A stretch of 64,000 nucleotides of DNA from Mytilus trossulus (taxonomy: Eukaryota; Mollusca; Bivalvia; Mytilida; Mytilidae), in the NCBI RefSeq assembly GCF_036588685.1, contig NC_086375.1, forward strand, positions 53,266,955 through 53,330,954, in the 5' to 3' direction. The notes under the pieces are model-generated. The model was not told where the DNA came from. It saw only the letters and a list, made by a program, of their open reading frames with translations, and did not search any database. A program made the translations under genes and the position numbers. This document shows, piece by piece, positions 53,401 through 63,296 of this stretch. Numbering within the stretch: position 1 is the first letter of the stretch; each line of letters opens with the position of its first letter.

Positions 53401-56400
53401 ATTATCCAATTATTAGTTTTATCAGTTGAATGAAGTAAATTCATAAGTCTTAGGTGCGCGGATACACCGGACTGCACCGTACATAAACAGATAAGAAGTC
53501 ATTCAATTTTACAGAGAAACAGATTTAAAAAAAAAAGAAGCATTTTGCAAAACAAATACTGCATTTTTTAACACTTTTAATTTAGAACTTTTGTCATGCA
53601 TGAAGTTTTGAATCAAACTTAATTCATTAGAACATAAAAAGACAAAGACATACAAGTACTTTCCATAATGCAGTTGGAATAAGCTGAAATTTCTTTACTT
53701 AATTTTAAGAAAAATTTGGAAACTAGAAATAGCTTAATATTAGGGAGGAGCTACCATGTTGTAGAATTTATAAAAGTCAACGGAAATGTTGCATGTACAT
53801 TTAATTTTGTTTAACAATTCAAAAAATGTTCTTACCTGATTAATAAAATATATAAAGATGTCAAAGTAAACTTGCTTCTATATTTGTGAAATAAATATGT
53901 GATCTAACCGTACATAATGTTCGTTTTATTTCATTTATTTAACAGCAGCTGTGGAATAATTTATTACAGCCTCTACTTATAATTTTCCCTAAAATATCAG
54001 GTTATCCTCTTGCTTGTAATAGTACATGTTTAGAAAGATGACCTCTACAGATTTAAAGGTCATGACAGTTTCATGATGTCCTTGTCACAAGTTGTCTGGA
54101 TTACCTTTATAATACAATGAATATGGATTAACCCTTGACAATCTTGTAAAGGTTTCTTTTAAATACATAAATTATTCAGCTTTTCTGATGACAAGCTACA
54201 ACAGAATTAATGTCTGAAGAGAAACAGGATGAACAAAATATAGAGAGAAAAATGTCTATTTTGAATAACTTTGTTTTGTTAAATTGTTGTCTTCCTTATC
54301 TCCATTTAATGTTGCCTGACCTTGACCTTGACCACATTTCATGATTCAATCGTCAATTTCTAAGATACAATAAGCAAACGTAAATCTATATATGTTGAAT
54401 GGAATTATTGTATGGTGTACAGGTTTGTGTGGTACAGTTTATCTGATCTTAACCTTATTTTCATGGTTCATTGGACAGTGTATAGTTTTTGTGGTTATGC
54501 CTTTTTCTACGATACAATAAGCAAATGGTAACTAAGGTATGGAATGATGTGTCCTTTGACAGTGCCTATTTGACCTTGACCTCATTTACATGGATCATTG
54601 ATACTGTTTTGATTATAGGATACTTGTATTAACCCTTTATTTTAAAGACTTGACACATAAATTCATTCATTATCAATAAAGCAGGCAAGACATTTCAGTG
54701 TCTACACACTTGTTAGTTTTATGTTAAACATTGATTTTTAGAGTTTTATATATGGGACATTATTGCTTTTGTATATTGTTTTTTCATAAAGACATGAAAT
54801 TTATTGATACAAACATAAGGTCTGGATTATAAAAATGGCTACAGTAAGTTGGTTGTACTGTTACATGAACAATGACTTTGTTGGTACATAATAGAAAAAT
54901 ATATGAAAGAGACTGATTAAAAGTACTTAGAGTAAACATGCATTTACTGAATAGATATTTATTATGTTATGCCCTAGGTGTAATCTTCTTATTTTATTAC
55001 AAAATATGATTAAATACAACATTTGCAAACATAAGTAATCCCAAAAGTTTTATGACCTGAGTTATTGGAATATATATATGAATATACATAAGGGAGAAAA
55101 ACATGTGAGAAATTGTAGCAGGCATTTTACCACACAAGGTTCTAATCGACCTTGTATGTAAATACAAATTGTTAATGTGAAACAAATTGAATACACAGCT
55201 CTGTAGCCAACCATTCTAATCAATGGCAACCAATTTGCATTTATTTTTCCTTACAAAGGGGCTTCCATAGGAGGATTCCATTAATGTTCTGCTTGATATA
55301 GAATGTTTTCTTTTGGGTTTCAAATTCCTCGTTTGAAGTTATTATTAATTTTAGAAAAATCAAATCTTGTTTTTCCTGCTTTATTGTTCTTAAAAAGTTA
55401 TTATTTCAATAATAATTATTTTCTTTAACTCTGCTAACTTAGAATATTTGTTCATTAGAATCTAAAACATTGAGAGCCTGATTTGTCTTTCATTGATTGA
55501 TAGTCAAATTTACTGCTTCATTATCAATTCGTTGGGATTAAAGCATATTTACAGAAGTCTAGATGTTTATAAGACCTTATGGTAATGTGAGCAATTGGTT
55601 TTAGAATGGCACTTTATTACCACATTCAAGTTTAAAACAAAGTCATAAAGTTATGGTTGGAAATATATATTTCATGCCTTGATTTAGACATGAATATGAG
55701 TCCAGAAAAGGCAAAAAATGTGGACAATACCAATGAGGTTATACATGGGCAACTACATAAACTATATAGAGCTTAGAAAAAGGAATTTATTACCAATTAC
55801 AGGTACCTAAATCCTGTGCTTATTTGAAGGGCTCATCCAATTAAGTTTGTCAAATTATGCAAAACTTAAAACTATAAAAAGGTTAGAGAGCGGCCTGTTG
55901 TTACTTAAAAACATGAAAAGGTGGGAAAATGACTAGTGCTTGTCAATATTCTCGTTATGGTATGATCATTTATTAGGGGAATGAGGGGAATCCGTAATGA
56001 AACAGCAACCCAACAACACACAAAAAAAGACACATTGAGGTTTACATATATAGTGCTCAGCAATTAGTCTTCAATAATTACAAGCTATTTAATCATTGTA
56101 CTAGCAAAGTTTTTAAAATTTATTTAGCAATATTGCTTCCACTCCAATTATCTAAATGACAAAAAAAAAGGAAGATATACCTTAAAAATAGCCTCAGACA
56201 AGGCAAGCACATGAAGATTTGGAGGTGTTTAACTTGTTTTTTGTTGTCTCTTCCACCCTTTTGAATTTGATCAGTTGAATAACAAAATGTACACAACAGA
56301 AAGGAAAAAATAACAAATCTGACATAAGACAAGAAGCTTAAACCAGCGTTAAATAAAGATTACAAAAAACAAAAATACTACACAGAACACAAAAGAATGA

Positions 56401-59400
56401 AACAAAAATCAGTACAGTGTTTTTAATATGTCATATAACAGCTGCACTTAATAAGTGCACTTCAACTAAATGTAGTGTGACTGTATAATATAACAATAGT
56501 GATGTCTGATGCTTTATTAAAACAAAAATTTCAAGTGAAGTATATATATTAAGAAAGCAACTTTCCAGTACAATATTATTCATTGCTTTTTTTGCATCTT
56601 CATTTTTTTTTCTATTTTTCAGGTACTTATTTGCATTACAAGTAAAGAAAGATTTATCTATTGGTCAAATGGTTTGTAGTGAGAATACTGCAGCACTTCT
56701 AGCCTCCTATATTGTACAAGGTGAATAAAATATAACTTCACATGTACAGTCAGCCTTGAAAAGGATGAAAGTTTTAATAAAAAAAAATGAAAAAAAGGAC
56801 ATGTTATATATTACACAAAGTATGAAATGTACAATATATGTCAAGTTGACACAATAACTATGCATAAGTTCAGTGAAAACACAAAGAAAAGGTCAATTTA
56901 AAAATAATTTGCATTTACAGTACACAAAGCTGTTTACAAGAAATAGTTTGGTACATGTATATAGCCTTTTAGTAATGGTTTACTTTTACAAATTGTGACT
57001 TGGATGGAGAGCTGTCTCATTGGCACTCATATCACATCTTCTTATATCTTTTTTATTCTACTAGCTGTTGATTCCCATACATATCTGGGCCTGCTATTTT
57101 AGAGATGGAAATATGGGTTATTTATAACAATCATCTTAATGTTATAACTCTCAATTAAGTTAAAGCACGGTTTTAAATTGTTAGTTCATACTGGTAATTG
57201 AATCAGACTGAAAGATGTAACCATTTACCTCTTGATAAAAATAAGATATTTGTATAATTACTGCCAATAAATTTGTAGTAGAATAGATGATATAATATTG
57301 CAATTGGACCAACTCAATTTCCAAGTTTTAATGGGACAGTCAGTTTGGCATCTCATCCACCTCCTGCTTGCCATTGTTTCAAAGTTTTAATATACCCACT
57401 GTTGATGAAATTTTCAATCAAACCATTAGGTCTGGAGCTTGGTGTTGCTGAATGGTATTTCTTATTTCCTGGACTTGCAAACTATAGTTTCCGCAAGTGT
57501 AACTCAATTATAAAAGAAATCCCAAATTAGTTAATTAATTCTTTTCAGATTGTAAAGCATTACATAAAATGTTTTATTGGTAAAGCACATGCAATGTGAT
57601 GTAAAATCCTTTAGTAATTGTGAGAAAAAAATTTATCAAGATCAGGATAATTATTTACAATATATATCTTATTTATTTTAGCTGAGTTGGGAGATTATAT
57701 CATAGAAGAATATATAGACCATACCTATTTGATGAGTATGCCTCAGTTTATTCCAAGGCAGTCTGAAGGTCTCCTGAAGAAAGTTATGGAATATCATAAA
57801 CAACATATGTAAGTATCAATACACAAATAGTATATAAAGAAAAGAAAACAGAATCAACAAAATTACAGTAAAATACAACAAACCTTATCAACCACCAACT
57901 CCTCTAAAACGTATGTAACCGAGAACAAACAAACGTTTTATATTAAATGTTAATCTGAATGTGGACTGCAGATTCATTAATAAATCTGATTCTTACAAAA
58001 AATTTCACTTTAGTACCATATCCCCTGGAGTTAGGCAATGGAGCTCGATACGATTTTTCCAACTATCTAAGCTCTCTGAATTATTAAACCCTTGGGGCTT
58101 AGGTATGTGTTAGTGGTGCTTCAGGAAGTGTTTTGTGTTTATAAGCTATGTTTGAACACTGATTACTTCTAAGAATCGTTCTAATTTGCATTACAGATTA
58201 CACCTCTCTTCTTGAGCTGGCCTCTGTGATGTTCACTATTCTCTAGCTAGTAACATATTGTTTTCTATTTCATATCAACTTTGTATCATCCTTACTAATA
58301 TTAACTCTGAGGCATGTAAAATAACTATGATTATGATTCACATATTTTAGAGGGGAATCCCCTGCAGAAGCAGAAGCAAGCCTAGTAGATGTTGCCAGGA
58401 AGGTAGAAACATATGGTATCAGACTAAATGCTTCCAAGGTTAGTCACAAAATGAGAAGGAAATAAGTTTTTCTTCTTTAACTGTCTTTATATTCATGTAG
58501 TTAAACATCTGTTATGTTCAATGTTTTGGATGTAGCATTCATGACTTCAGACCCACCAAATGTATAAAGTTTTATTTCCCTATAAGTACAGAAATAAATA
58601 TTCTATAAAGTCAGAGTAAATGTTACAAGAATATTGAAAATGAGGGGGGGGGGTTCAAAACTACAGCTTCACCCAAAGGAAAAAAAGCCAATTGAAACGC
58701 AAGAGGTCAAAAACAATAATTCAACAAAGAGGGAAACCATCAGGAAGACATATATACATTTTATTTAGAAAAAAAATTTACTTGCACTTATAAAATGATA
58801 TTACATGTATGAAAAGTTTTCTTATAGTTATAGGTTTCTTTCTTTTGACTGTCAGTTTTAGGTAGCTTGTAACTTTTACCTTTATTATCATTTCTTGATT
58901 TATCAAAACTGACTATGTTCTTTATTTACCAAGAAAAAAGAAATAGGCTATACAGCTATATATATAATTTTTAAAAACAAACATGTCAATTTTTTTCAGG
59001 ACCATGAAGGTGTTGCTCTTTACCTTGCTGTAGCGCACATGGGCATTTTAGTGTTCCAGAATAATACTAAAATCAACACATTTTCCTGGGCAAAGATCAG
59101 AAAACTAAGCTTTAAAAGGAAGAAATTTCTTATTAAGCTACATCCAGATACCTATGTAAGTTAATGGAGAGTTAAATATGACTGATTTATCCTATGGTCA
59201 CTTTAATTGGAATATGATGGATTTGAACAAATGCACTTTTGAAAAGTTTTATCATACATAGGTGTCAACTTTAGAAGCTTTCAAAGTGGGACATCTCCTT
59301 CAAAGTAAATTTGGTTTAGAACCCTCCATGTTTCAATAATGTTATGTGAATTTTAAAGTTAAATTTTTTTTATGATACAACATTTAAATTGATCCAATAA

Positions 59401-62400
59401 TTAATAGAATTAATCCTATAAAACTATATACAAGTTAGCTCTATATTATGTATACAACAATGTTTAATTGTAGTAACACAACTTTTTTGGACACATAATC
59501 CATAAAAAGTCAAAGTTGAGTCATATAAGAAGGATGTTGAAAGATTTGTTTTCTCCAAATAAGTTATTTTGATGCCCTGGTGAGAGACATGCCTGCAGAA
59601 GCAGATTTAAAATGTTCAAAATATATAGAAAGGCTCCCTATGAAACTTGTAAAGTTGACACCATGATGTACTGTTTGTTAGTTTGTTTCACATTGAGAGT
59701 TGACACCTTTGATATACTGTTTTATTGCTTTGTTTCACATCAAGAGTTGACACCTTTGGTTTACTGTATTTTGCTTTGTTTCACATTGAGAGTTGACACC
59801 TTTGATATATTGTTGATTGCTTTGTTTCACATTGATATGCAGTTTTCATGTGATGTTTTATAATGTATTTACTCAGTGTGGATGGTTTTCACATATGCAC
59901 ATTTATAAAAAAAAAATCACAGTTTTGGTCATGTCACTGCTTGGTTTTCATAATACTTCAATCAAATGAAACCACAGGTCTGTGTTAGTAATCATTTTAT
60001 TCTTCCATATTTTTGGAAGAATGGCCAGATAAAGATAATTATAAAAAGGGGTTAATCTTGTTCAGATATATTTTAATGAAGTTCAAATAATTTCATCCGT
60101 AGCCAAAATCCTCATTGCACCGTTAAGTAGAGGGGGAAATATATCTTTTCTTGAAGTTACATGGATTGAAAAAAAATAGAGTAGACTTTATTTCAGATAT
60201 CTGCTTTTTGTTTTCAGCCAGGAAAAGCTAAGGTGAGAAAAATAACGATAAGCTTGGCTTTTGTTTTTGTCAAACCCTCTCTCATTATGTATAACAAAGG
60301 GACATGGTTTAGAGATAGCAACTCAGCCAAGCAAATATCACATAATTTGAAAATTTATATAGATGTTGTATTCTGATTTTATTTTTTTTTATATAGAAAT
60401 TTATATAATTCATATTGTAATCCCATAAACATAGATGTAATATTTTATTTAAATAAATATAATTCAACAAGGATTTAGGTCATGCTATTATATTATTATA
60501 GAAAACATGACATGAAAAATATACAAGTTAAATTACTTTTGATTAAAAACAAAAATATTCGGTCCACATCCTACACAATGCAGTTATCCAAGAATTAACA
60601 AATTCCCAAATACGGTATTTCTATTTTGTAAATAACTTTTGTCACAAATTCACAAGAACATTGAACATAAAATTGAGAATGGAAATGGGGAATGTGTCAA
60701 AGAGACAACAACCCGACCATATAATAAACAATAATAACAGCAGAAGGTCACCAACAGGTCTTCAATGTAGCCAGAAATTCCCGCACCCGGAGGCGTCCTT
60801 CAGCTGGCCCCTAAACAAATATGCATGATTGTTGTTTTTTGTTGTCCAGTGCAGTGATTGACTAGTATTGATAGTGCATGTTCAGAATGAGCTCACCTAA
60901 AGCATTGTGTTGGCTTTGTCTAATGTTTTTGCGTCACCTGTTTTAATTCCAGAAAAATTGATATATTATTTATCTCCCTTGAATATGTCAAATTACTTAA
61001 AAATAGTGTACATGTCCTCTGCTTTTGCATTTTAGCTTCAGTATGTGTCTGTTTTGTTGTGGCTTTTCTAATTGGAGGTTATCCAGATCTAAAGTTTGAC
61101 TTTTTAAGACATTGCTTATTCCAGAAATATTGTTCTCTGTAAAACTTAAATAACTGGGATCAAAGCTTGACTTCAGATTTTACACTGTATTATTTATTGT
61201 TATGCTGATGGGACATGACAAACATTGGCGTAGCTCATGGTACAGCTGTTACAATGTTTTTGTTATAACAATTGTTGGCAACTGTAATAGAAATATACAA
61301 ATCTAAGCATTCTTGAAGTTAAGTTATGACATTCTATGTTCAAGGATTCATTTCCAGAGAAAATCTCCTTTGCAATGAAAGTTCCAGAATGAAATGGATC
61401 ATGATGGATAGCTTAAATATTCATCTGACTGTAATTTCATTTTCATGGATCATTCATAATGTTTAGTTAATGTGATGCTTGTAATAAAACAGTACAGACT
61501 TTCAACATATGCACTCTTTTATTTATTTTGGAGATACTAGTATGATGTGACTTACTTTTCTTAGTTAAATTATGCAGAAGTACTTTGATGTGCTCTCTTT
61601 CAGAAATTACATTATATTCTGTGTTTCATCCATTTGACTGCTGCATAAAGATGTCACTCTTACTTTTTATGTGCCTGGCCAGTTTGAATAATTCCAGCTT
61701 TGCTAGAGTCATTCATGTGTTTGATGTTGAGAATATTTTCTCAATTTTAAATTTCTGGTCAAAAGCATATATTTTATAGATAATACATGTATTTCCATCA
61801 AAATGTGTTAAAAAAAATTGATTATTCTACAAGTTAGTTAAGAATCTGTTACTGTAGCACAAGGCTTCAATATATTCTTTGCATTGCACTTATCTAAAAT
61901 GGTTGCGATACTTACTAAGGTACTTACACCTGATCCCAGGATTGGTATGTGAAGTAATCATGCATAGTTCAAATTTAAATATTTGAAATTTGATTCTCTT
62001 TATGTTGTGACATATTCAAAATTATCTCATGTTCATACTTCTCAATTTTTTTCTGGTGATCTTACTGTAAAATGTGATGAATTCTTGGCAAAATTCTCAT
62101 TAGAGTTTGGTGTACATATCAAATGCACTTGTCTTTTGACTGCTGTGTTTGATCCTTTCTCTCTTTTTTGATTGATTTGTGCTGACCACCATTTCTAAAC
62201 TGTTGTCTTTTCTGTGGTGGCTATTATAAGTTATATGGTTCACTACTGACCCCATACGGATCCACAGAGGGTTAGTAAAATCCATAGGGGGTGAGGCCGG
62301 AGGCCGAGTCCCCTATGAATTTTATTCACCCTCTATGGATCCGTAGGGGGTCAGTAGTTAACTGTATAACGAATTTATCGGACGTTGGACTTTTCCTGCG

Positions 62401-62832
62401 GCGTTTTGTTGAAAAATAAACAATGAACCACAACAACATTAATAGATGACGTCGCCATTAACGCGTCACGAACCCCATATGAAACTTACTAACACCATAC
62501 GGTCTCATAGGGGGTCACCACGTGACGGCGTTTAACCAATCACAACCTGATAATTCATCTGTGGTCCGATAATTTGTATTGGTGGAGGATGCCAGAGTGC
62601 CCAGCTTTTGGCTTTGTTATTTAAAAGATACCTTTAATAACACAATAATATTGTTATGTATTTTATTATAGGGATATTATAAAGACACAGTAGAATTTTT
62701 CTTTGAAAGTCGAGATGAAAGCAAGAACTTCTGGAAGCAGTGTATAGAGCACCATGCATTTTTTCGCTGTCACATGATCAAGAAAATACCACGAAATAAA
62801 ACCAAGCTAGTCAGTAGAGGATCCTCTTTTAG
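38332..62832 (+). CDS. FARP: FARP-like FERM-domain protein, 5' part (eight exons and a microexon)
   Basis: Coding exons 38385-38483, 47778-47882, 52270-52385, 56623-56720, 57682-57808, 58351-58438, 59000-59155, optional 60218-60232 and 62672-62832 join with matching phases into about 321 residues, open at the right edge. They cover the FERM F1 lobe ([27 protein letters not shown]), F2 ([22 protein letters not shown]) and F3 ([40 protein letters not shown]), then the start of the FERM-adjacent region (SRGSSFR). From memory these match FARP1/FARP2 better than other FERM proteins. FARPs are membrane-linked Rho-family GEFs in neurite and synapse development; the DH and PH domains would lie beyond the window. 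A related FRMD protein is the alternative. Confidence 0.85.
38892..39060. repeat. Long imperfect palindrome P3
   Basis: 'agggttattgcatgaatatt' on the left pairs with 'aatattcatgcaataaccct' on the right. 'ggaaatattgtcc' pairs with 'ggacaatattttc'. The outer arms are AT-rich ('atattatattgctat' with 'atataatataatatt'). The centre is the inner motif 'cttgcaagctcgtgcaa'. Confidence 0.85.
40871..40932. repeat. Short inverted repeat around TAGAACAATTGC
   Basis: TAGAACAATTGC and GCAATTGTTCTA are exact 12-bp complements separated by a 31-nt loop. It may be a decayed short foldback; no second copy was seen. Confidence 0.6.
41347..42165 (+). mobile_element. Pearl-like element, 'tataccccc' family
   Basis: The head hairpin TATACCCCCGC...GGGGGGTATA is followed by a (GTCC/GTCA)n run (41388-41447). 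The core has four units of 'aggaactacaatacaaggat' at 41475, 41643, 41800 and 41968 (alternating about 168 and 157 bp, so a 325-bp dimer period). The end 'gcggcgggggtatcatcagt' plus 'gagcagttgctcgcag' inversely repeats the head. Subterminal inverted ends, a microsatellite and a tandem core are the described layout of bivalve pearl elements, thought to be non-autonomous Helentrons. Open frames across it are by-products. Confidence 0.75.
42318..42362 (+). repeat. SINE-like tail fragment
   Basis: 'ctggctgatagttgtctcat' then 'gggcaatctataacatctct', a diverged copy of the tail at 33045. Confidence 0.45.
42447..43540 (+). mobile_element. Pearl-like element, 'gtcgagcctgcaac' family, about 145-bp core
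   Basis: The head hairpin is GTCGATCCTGCAAC...GTTGCAGAAAGCTCGAC. The core reiterates '(t)gaccttgacctcatttt' plus 'catggttcagtg' with starts at about 42639, 42795, 42941, 43085, 43229 and 43378, so the period is 144-156 bp. The 3' end reads 'taataaagc...agacatttcagtgtgtg'. A second copy begins at 63297, and partial copies lie at 52490, 54295 and 61415. Confidence 0.8.
44728..44785 (+). repeat. SINE-like tail copy
   Basis: 'gatggagagttgttttattg' then 'gcacttaaaccacatcttcg'. Confidence 0.55.
44887..44892 (-). terminator. Candidate polyadenylation signal for the exostosin-like gene
   Basis: AATAAA on the minus strand about 170 bases past the stop codon. A second AATAAA near 44940 is closer to the stop and equally possible. 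Confidence 0.4.
45063..46422 (-). CDS. Exostosin-like exon 2 (catalytic domain)
   Basis: Follows 'ctcttttttcag'. The first codon is split with exon 1 (AG|T, Ser), then [13 protein letters not shown] leads into the open frame. One uninterrupted exon carries the whole catalytic domain to the stop at 45063-45065. Confidence 0.88.
45063..47047 (-). CDS. Exostosin-like glycosyltransferase (GT47), type II membrane protein
   Basis: Two exons, 47047-46953 and 46422-45063, join in phase 2 into 484 residues. The N-terminus is a classic signal anchor: cytosolic [13 protein letters not shown], then a hydrophobic span ([18 protein letters not shown]) and a stem. The lumenal GT47 exostosin domain begins [12 protein letters not shown] and includes [24 protein letters not shown], and the family hallmark [19 protein letters not shown] followed by SGCIPVI. 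GT47 enzymes transfer GlcA, GlcNAc or related sugars in the Golgi; invertebrate exostosin-like proteins of this short single-domain type lack the GT64 domain of EXT1/EXT2, so the acceptor is unknown. The gene lies entirely inside an intron of the FARP-like gene, antisense to it. Confidence 0.88.
46953..47049 (-). CDS. Exostosin-like exon 1 (signal anchor)
   Basis: ATG at 47047, two bases after an acceptor-like 'tatatttacag', so a further 5' non-coding exon is likely. It encodes 31 codons plus AG. The donor is AAG|GTACC. A competing donor, TATA|GTAAGG, five bases upstream would break the frame. Confidence 0.72.
47131..47280 (+). mobile_element. hAT-like MITE 'cagtggcggatccag'
   Basis: The left end is CAGTGGCGGATCCAG. 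The interior 'cagtgattcccaatataagc' plus 'aaccaaattttttccc' matches the insert at 33864 in inverse orientation. The right end near 'gccccctgcccccctaaag' is degraded, and no target duplication is clear. Confidence 0.6.
47778..47882 (+). CDS. FARP-like exon 2 (shortest form)
   Basis: Follows 'tttgtattacag'. It encodes 35 codons ending QYDDTHGVR in the ubiquitin-like F1 lobe. The first donor is AGG|GTAGGT. Four further identical donors follow at 39-bp steps (see the array entry), so the exon may be 105, 144, 183, 222 or 261 nt long. Confidence 0.85.
47865..48059 (+). repeat. Five perfect 39-bp units spanning an exon end and its splice donor
   Basis: Each unit is 18 exonic bases (GATACACATGGTGTTAGG, DTHGVR) plus 21 intronic bases beginning GTAGGTATC. 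Donor GTs are at 47883, 47922, 47961, 48000 and 48039. There is no stop within the array and 39 is a multiple of 3, so each donor keeps the reading frame and adds [13 protein letters not shown] per unit. A stop at 48069-48071 ends the read-through form. Confidence 0.95.
48072..49636. other. FARP-like intron, nothing recognised
   Basis: AT-rich intronic DNA without supported features. Confidence 0.45.
49637..49704. repeat. 34-bp perfect tandem duplication
   Basis: Two copies of 'gcaacagccatactctaaaa' plus 'gatatttatctaca', identical, so recent. Confidence 0.85.
50999..51275 (+). repeat. Pearl-like repeat, 'atgcccc' family, copy A
   Basis: A decayed head ('tatgtccaatctacaatagt' then 'agaggggcattatg'), a short GTCC run, 'gcttcaggttaaagcttttg', and the end 'tttggacacattcttgtt'. 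Confidence 0.72.
51435..51925 (+). repeat. Pearl-like repeat, 'atgcccc' family, copy B with duplicated core
   Basis: The head 'tgccccacctacgatagtag' then 'aggggcatta', a GTTC/GTCC run, and a core 'caggttaaagtttttggtc' present twice (51555 and 51724, period 169 bp). It ends 'tatggacacattcttgtt'. Confidence 0.78.
52270..52385 (+). CDS. FARP-like exon 3
   Basis: After 'ttctttttcag'. [13 protein letters not shown] closes the F1 lobe, then [14 protein letters not shown]. It ends ACTAG|GTTTGT in phase 2. Confidence 0.85.
52490..52690 (+). repeat. Decayed '145-bp core' units
   Basis: Two diverged units with 'gttcacttgtccttgaccac' and 'agttcactcgtcttagacca'. Confidence 0.45.
52797..52850 (+). repeat. 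SINE-like tail copy
   Basis: 'tggtctctgggggagagttg' then 'tcccattggaaatcgtacc'. Confidence 0.55.
52891..53479. mobile_element. pogo/Tigger-like MITE
   Basis: The 589-bp element starts CAGTGGAGTCCCCGGTGTCC and ends with a diverged inverted copy (GGATACACCGGACTGCACCG). TA lies on both sides (52889-52890, 53480-53481). A CAGT start with a TA duplication fits pogo/Tigger within the Tc1/mariner group. The interior is AT-rich and non-coding. Confidence 0.72.
53482..54294. other. FARP-like intron, nothing recognised
   Basis: No supported features. Confidence 0.4.
54295..54720 (+). repeat. Partial '145-bp core' element
   Basis: 'tgaccttgaccttgaccac' near 54316 and 'tgaccttgacctcatttaca' near 54572. 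It ends with the family terminus 'agacatttcagtgtctacac'. Confidence 0.65.
54721..56622. other. FARP-like intron, nothing recognised
   Basis: AT-rich; ends with the acceptor 'ttctatttttcag'. Confidence 0.45.
56623..56720 (+). CDS. FARP-like exon 4
   Basis: After 'tctatttttcag'. [17 protein letters not shown] then [10 protein letters not shown], the start of the F2 lobe. It ends CAAG|GTGAAT in phase 1. Confidence 0.87.
56992..57050 (+). repeat. SINE-like tail copy
   Basis: 'ttgtgacttggatggagagc' then 'tgtctcattggcactcatat'. Confidence 0.55.
57682..57808 (+). CDS. FARP-like exon 5
   Basis: After 'atttattttag'. [16 protein letters not shown] then [18 protein letters not shown], the F2 lobe. 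It ends ACATAT|GTAAGT in phase 2. Confidence 0.87.
58351..58438 (+). CDS. FARP-like exon 6
   Basis: After 'acatattttag'. [19 protein letters not shown] then [10 protein letters not shown], the end of F2 (the PAE..L..AR..E.YGI signature). It ends AAG|GTTAGT in phase 0. Confidence 0.88.
59000..59155 (+). CDS. FARP-like exon 7
   Basis: After 'atttttttcag'. Encodes the PTB-like F3 lobe strands: [35 protein letters not shown]. It ends CCTAT|GTAAGT in phase 0. Confidence 0.9.
59640..59845. repeat. 46-bp minisatellite
   Basis: Four units of 'tttgtttcacattgagagtt' plus 'gacacctttgatatactg' with 'gttgacacc' at about 59653, 59699, 59746 and 59792. Confidence 0.82.
60218..60232 (+). CDS. Candidate FARP-like microexon
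   Basis: CCAGGAAAAGCTAAG sits between 'tatctgctttttgttttcag' and 'gtgagaaaaa'. It is 15 nt (PGKAK), phase 0 on both sides, and falls exactly between phase-0 exons 7 and 8, so it can be included or skipped without a frame change. It would insert five residues, two of them Lys, in a surface loop of the F3 lobe. Confidence 0.6.
60660..60830 (-). mobile_element. 3'-end copy of the RT retroelement
   Basis: 'aaaattgagaatggaaatgg' and 'cacccggaggcgtccttcag' closely match 14193-14340. The body is missing, as for a 5'-truncated insertion on the minus strand. Confidence 0.75.
60831..62225. other. FARP-like intron, mostly unassigned
   Basis: Contains one fragment of the '145-bp core' family terminus at 61415-61520 ('catctgactgtaatttcatt', 'atgcttgtaataaaac'). 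Nothing else is supported. Confidence 0.45.
62230..62370. repeat. Long imperfect palindrome P4
   Basis: Arms of about 62 nt: 'cactactgaccccatacgga' on the left pairs with 'tccgtagggggtcagtagtt' on the right, and 'aaaatccataggggg' with 'cccctatgaatttt'. The centre is the GC-rich inner motif 'gaggccggaggccgag'. Related unpaired sequence ('ccatacggtctcataggggg') continues to about 62520. Confidence 0.88.
62672..62832 (+). CDS. FARP-like exon 8
   Basis: After 'ttttattatag'. [19 protein letters not shown] then [12 protein letters not shown] ends the F3 lobe; [12 protein letters not shown] starts the FERM-adjacent region. It ends TTTTAG|GTAAAA in phase 2, so the gene continues past the window. Confidence 0.88.
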
Positions 62833-63296
62833 GTAAAACAACAAATGAAGAAAAGAATGTTTTATATGGCCTTGAATTTATTATGCAAATAGGAAATTAA
62901 ACATTTCAGCATTTACTTAGTACACATTTTAGATGAATATTAAACAAGCAGGTCTTAAATCTGTTAATCTTAGTTACTGTCAGTAATAATTTGATATTTG
63001 AGTTTCTGTATAAATAGCTGTCTGGAAGAAGTCCACTGAACTTGACATCATTTTTAATGTTTAGTGATCTACTATAAAATTTTCCTTAGGTCAGTTTCTG
63101 ATTTACTGTGAGTAAAATGTAACGGTTACTGAGGCTAAACTCAACAACTGCAAGATAGATACATATGTATATAAGGTTTTGTTCTTCATTGTTTTTATGA
63201 TGTATTGTTGTAAACTTATTTTGTTGATCTTTGTATGCCTTCAGCCCTAATATGGTATAAATGTGCATTATTCAATACAATAATATGTAAATATCA

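Noticed and set aside
59612..59863. 83-codon frame with repeated [13 protein letters not shown] pattern
   Set aside because: Translation of the 46-bp minisatellite.
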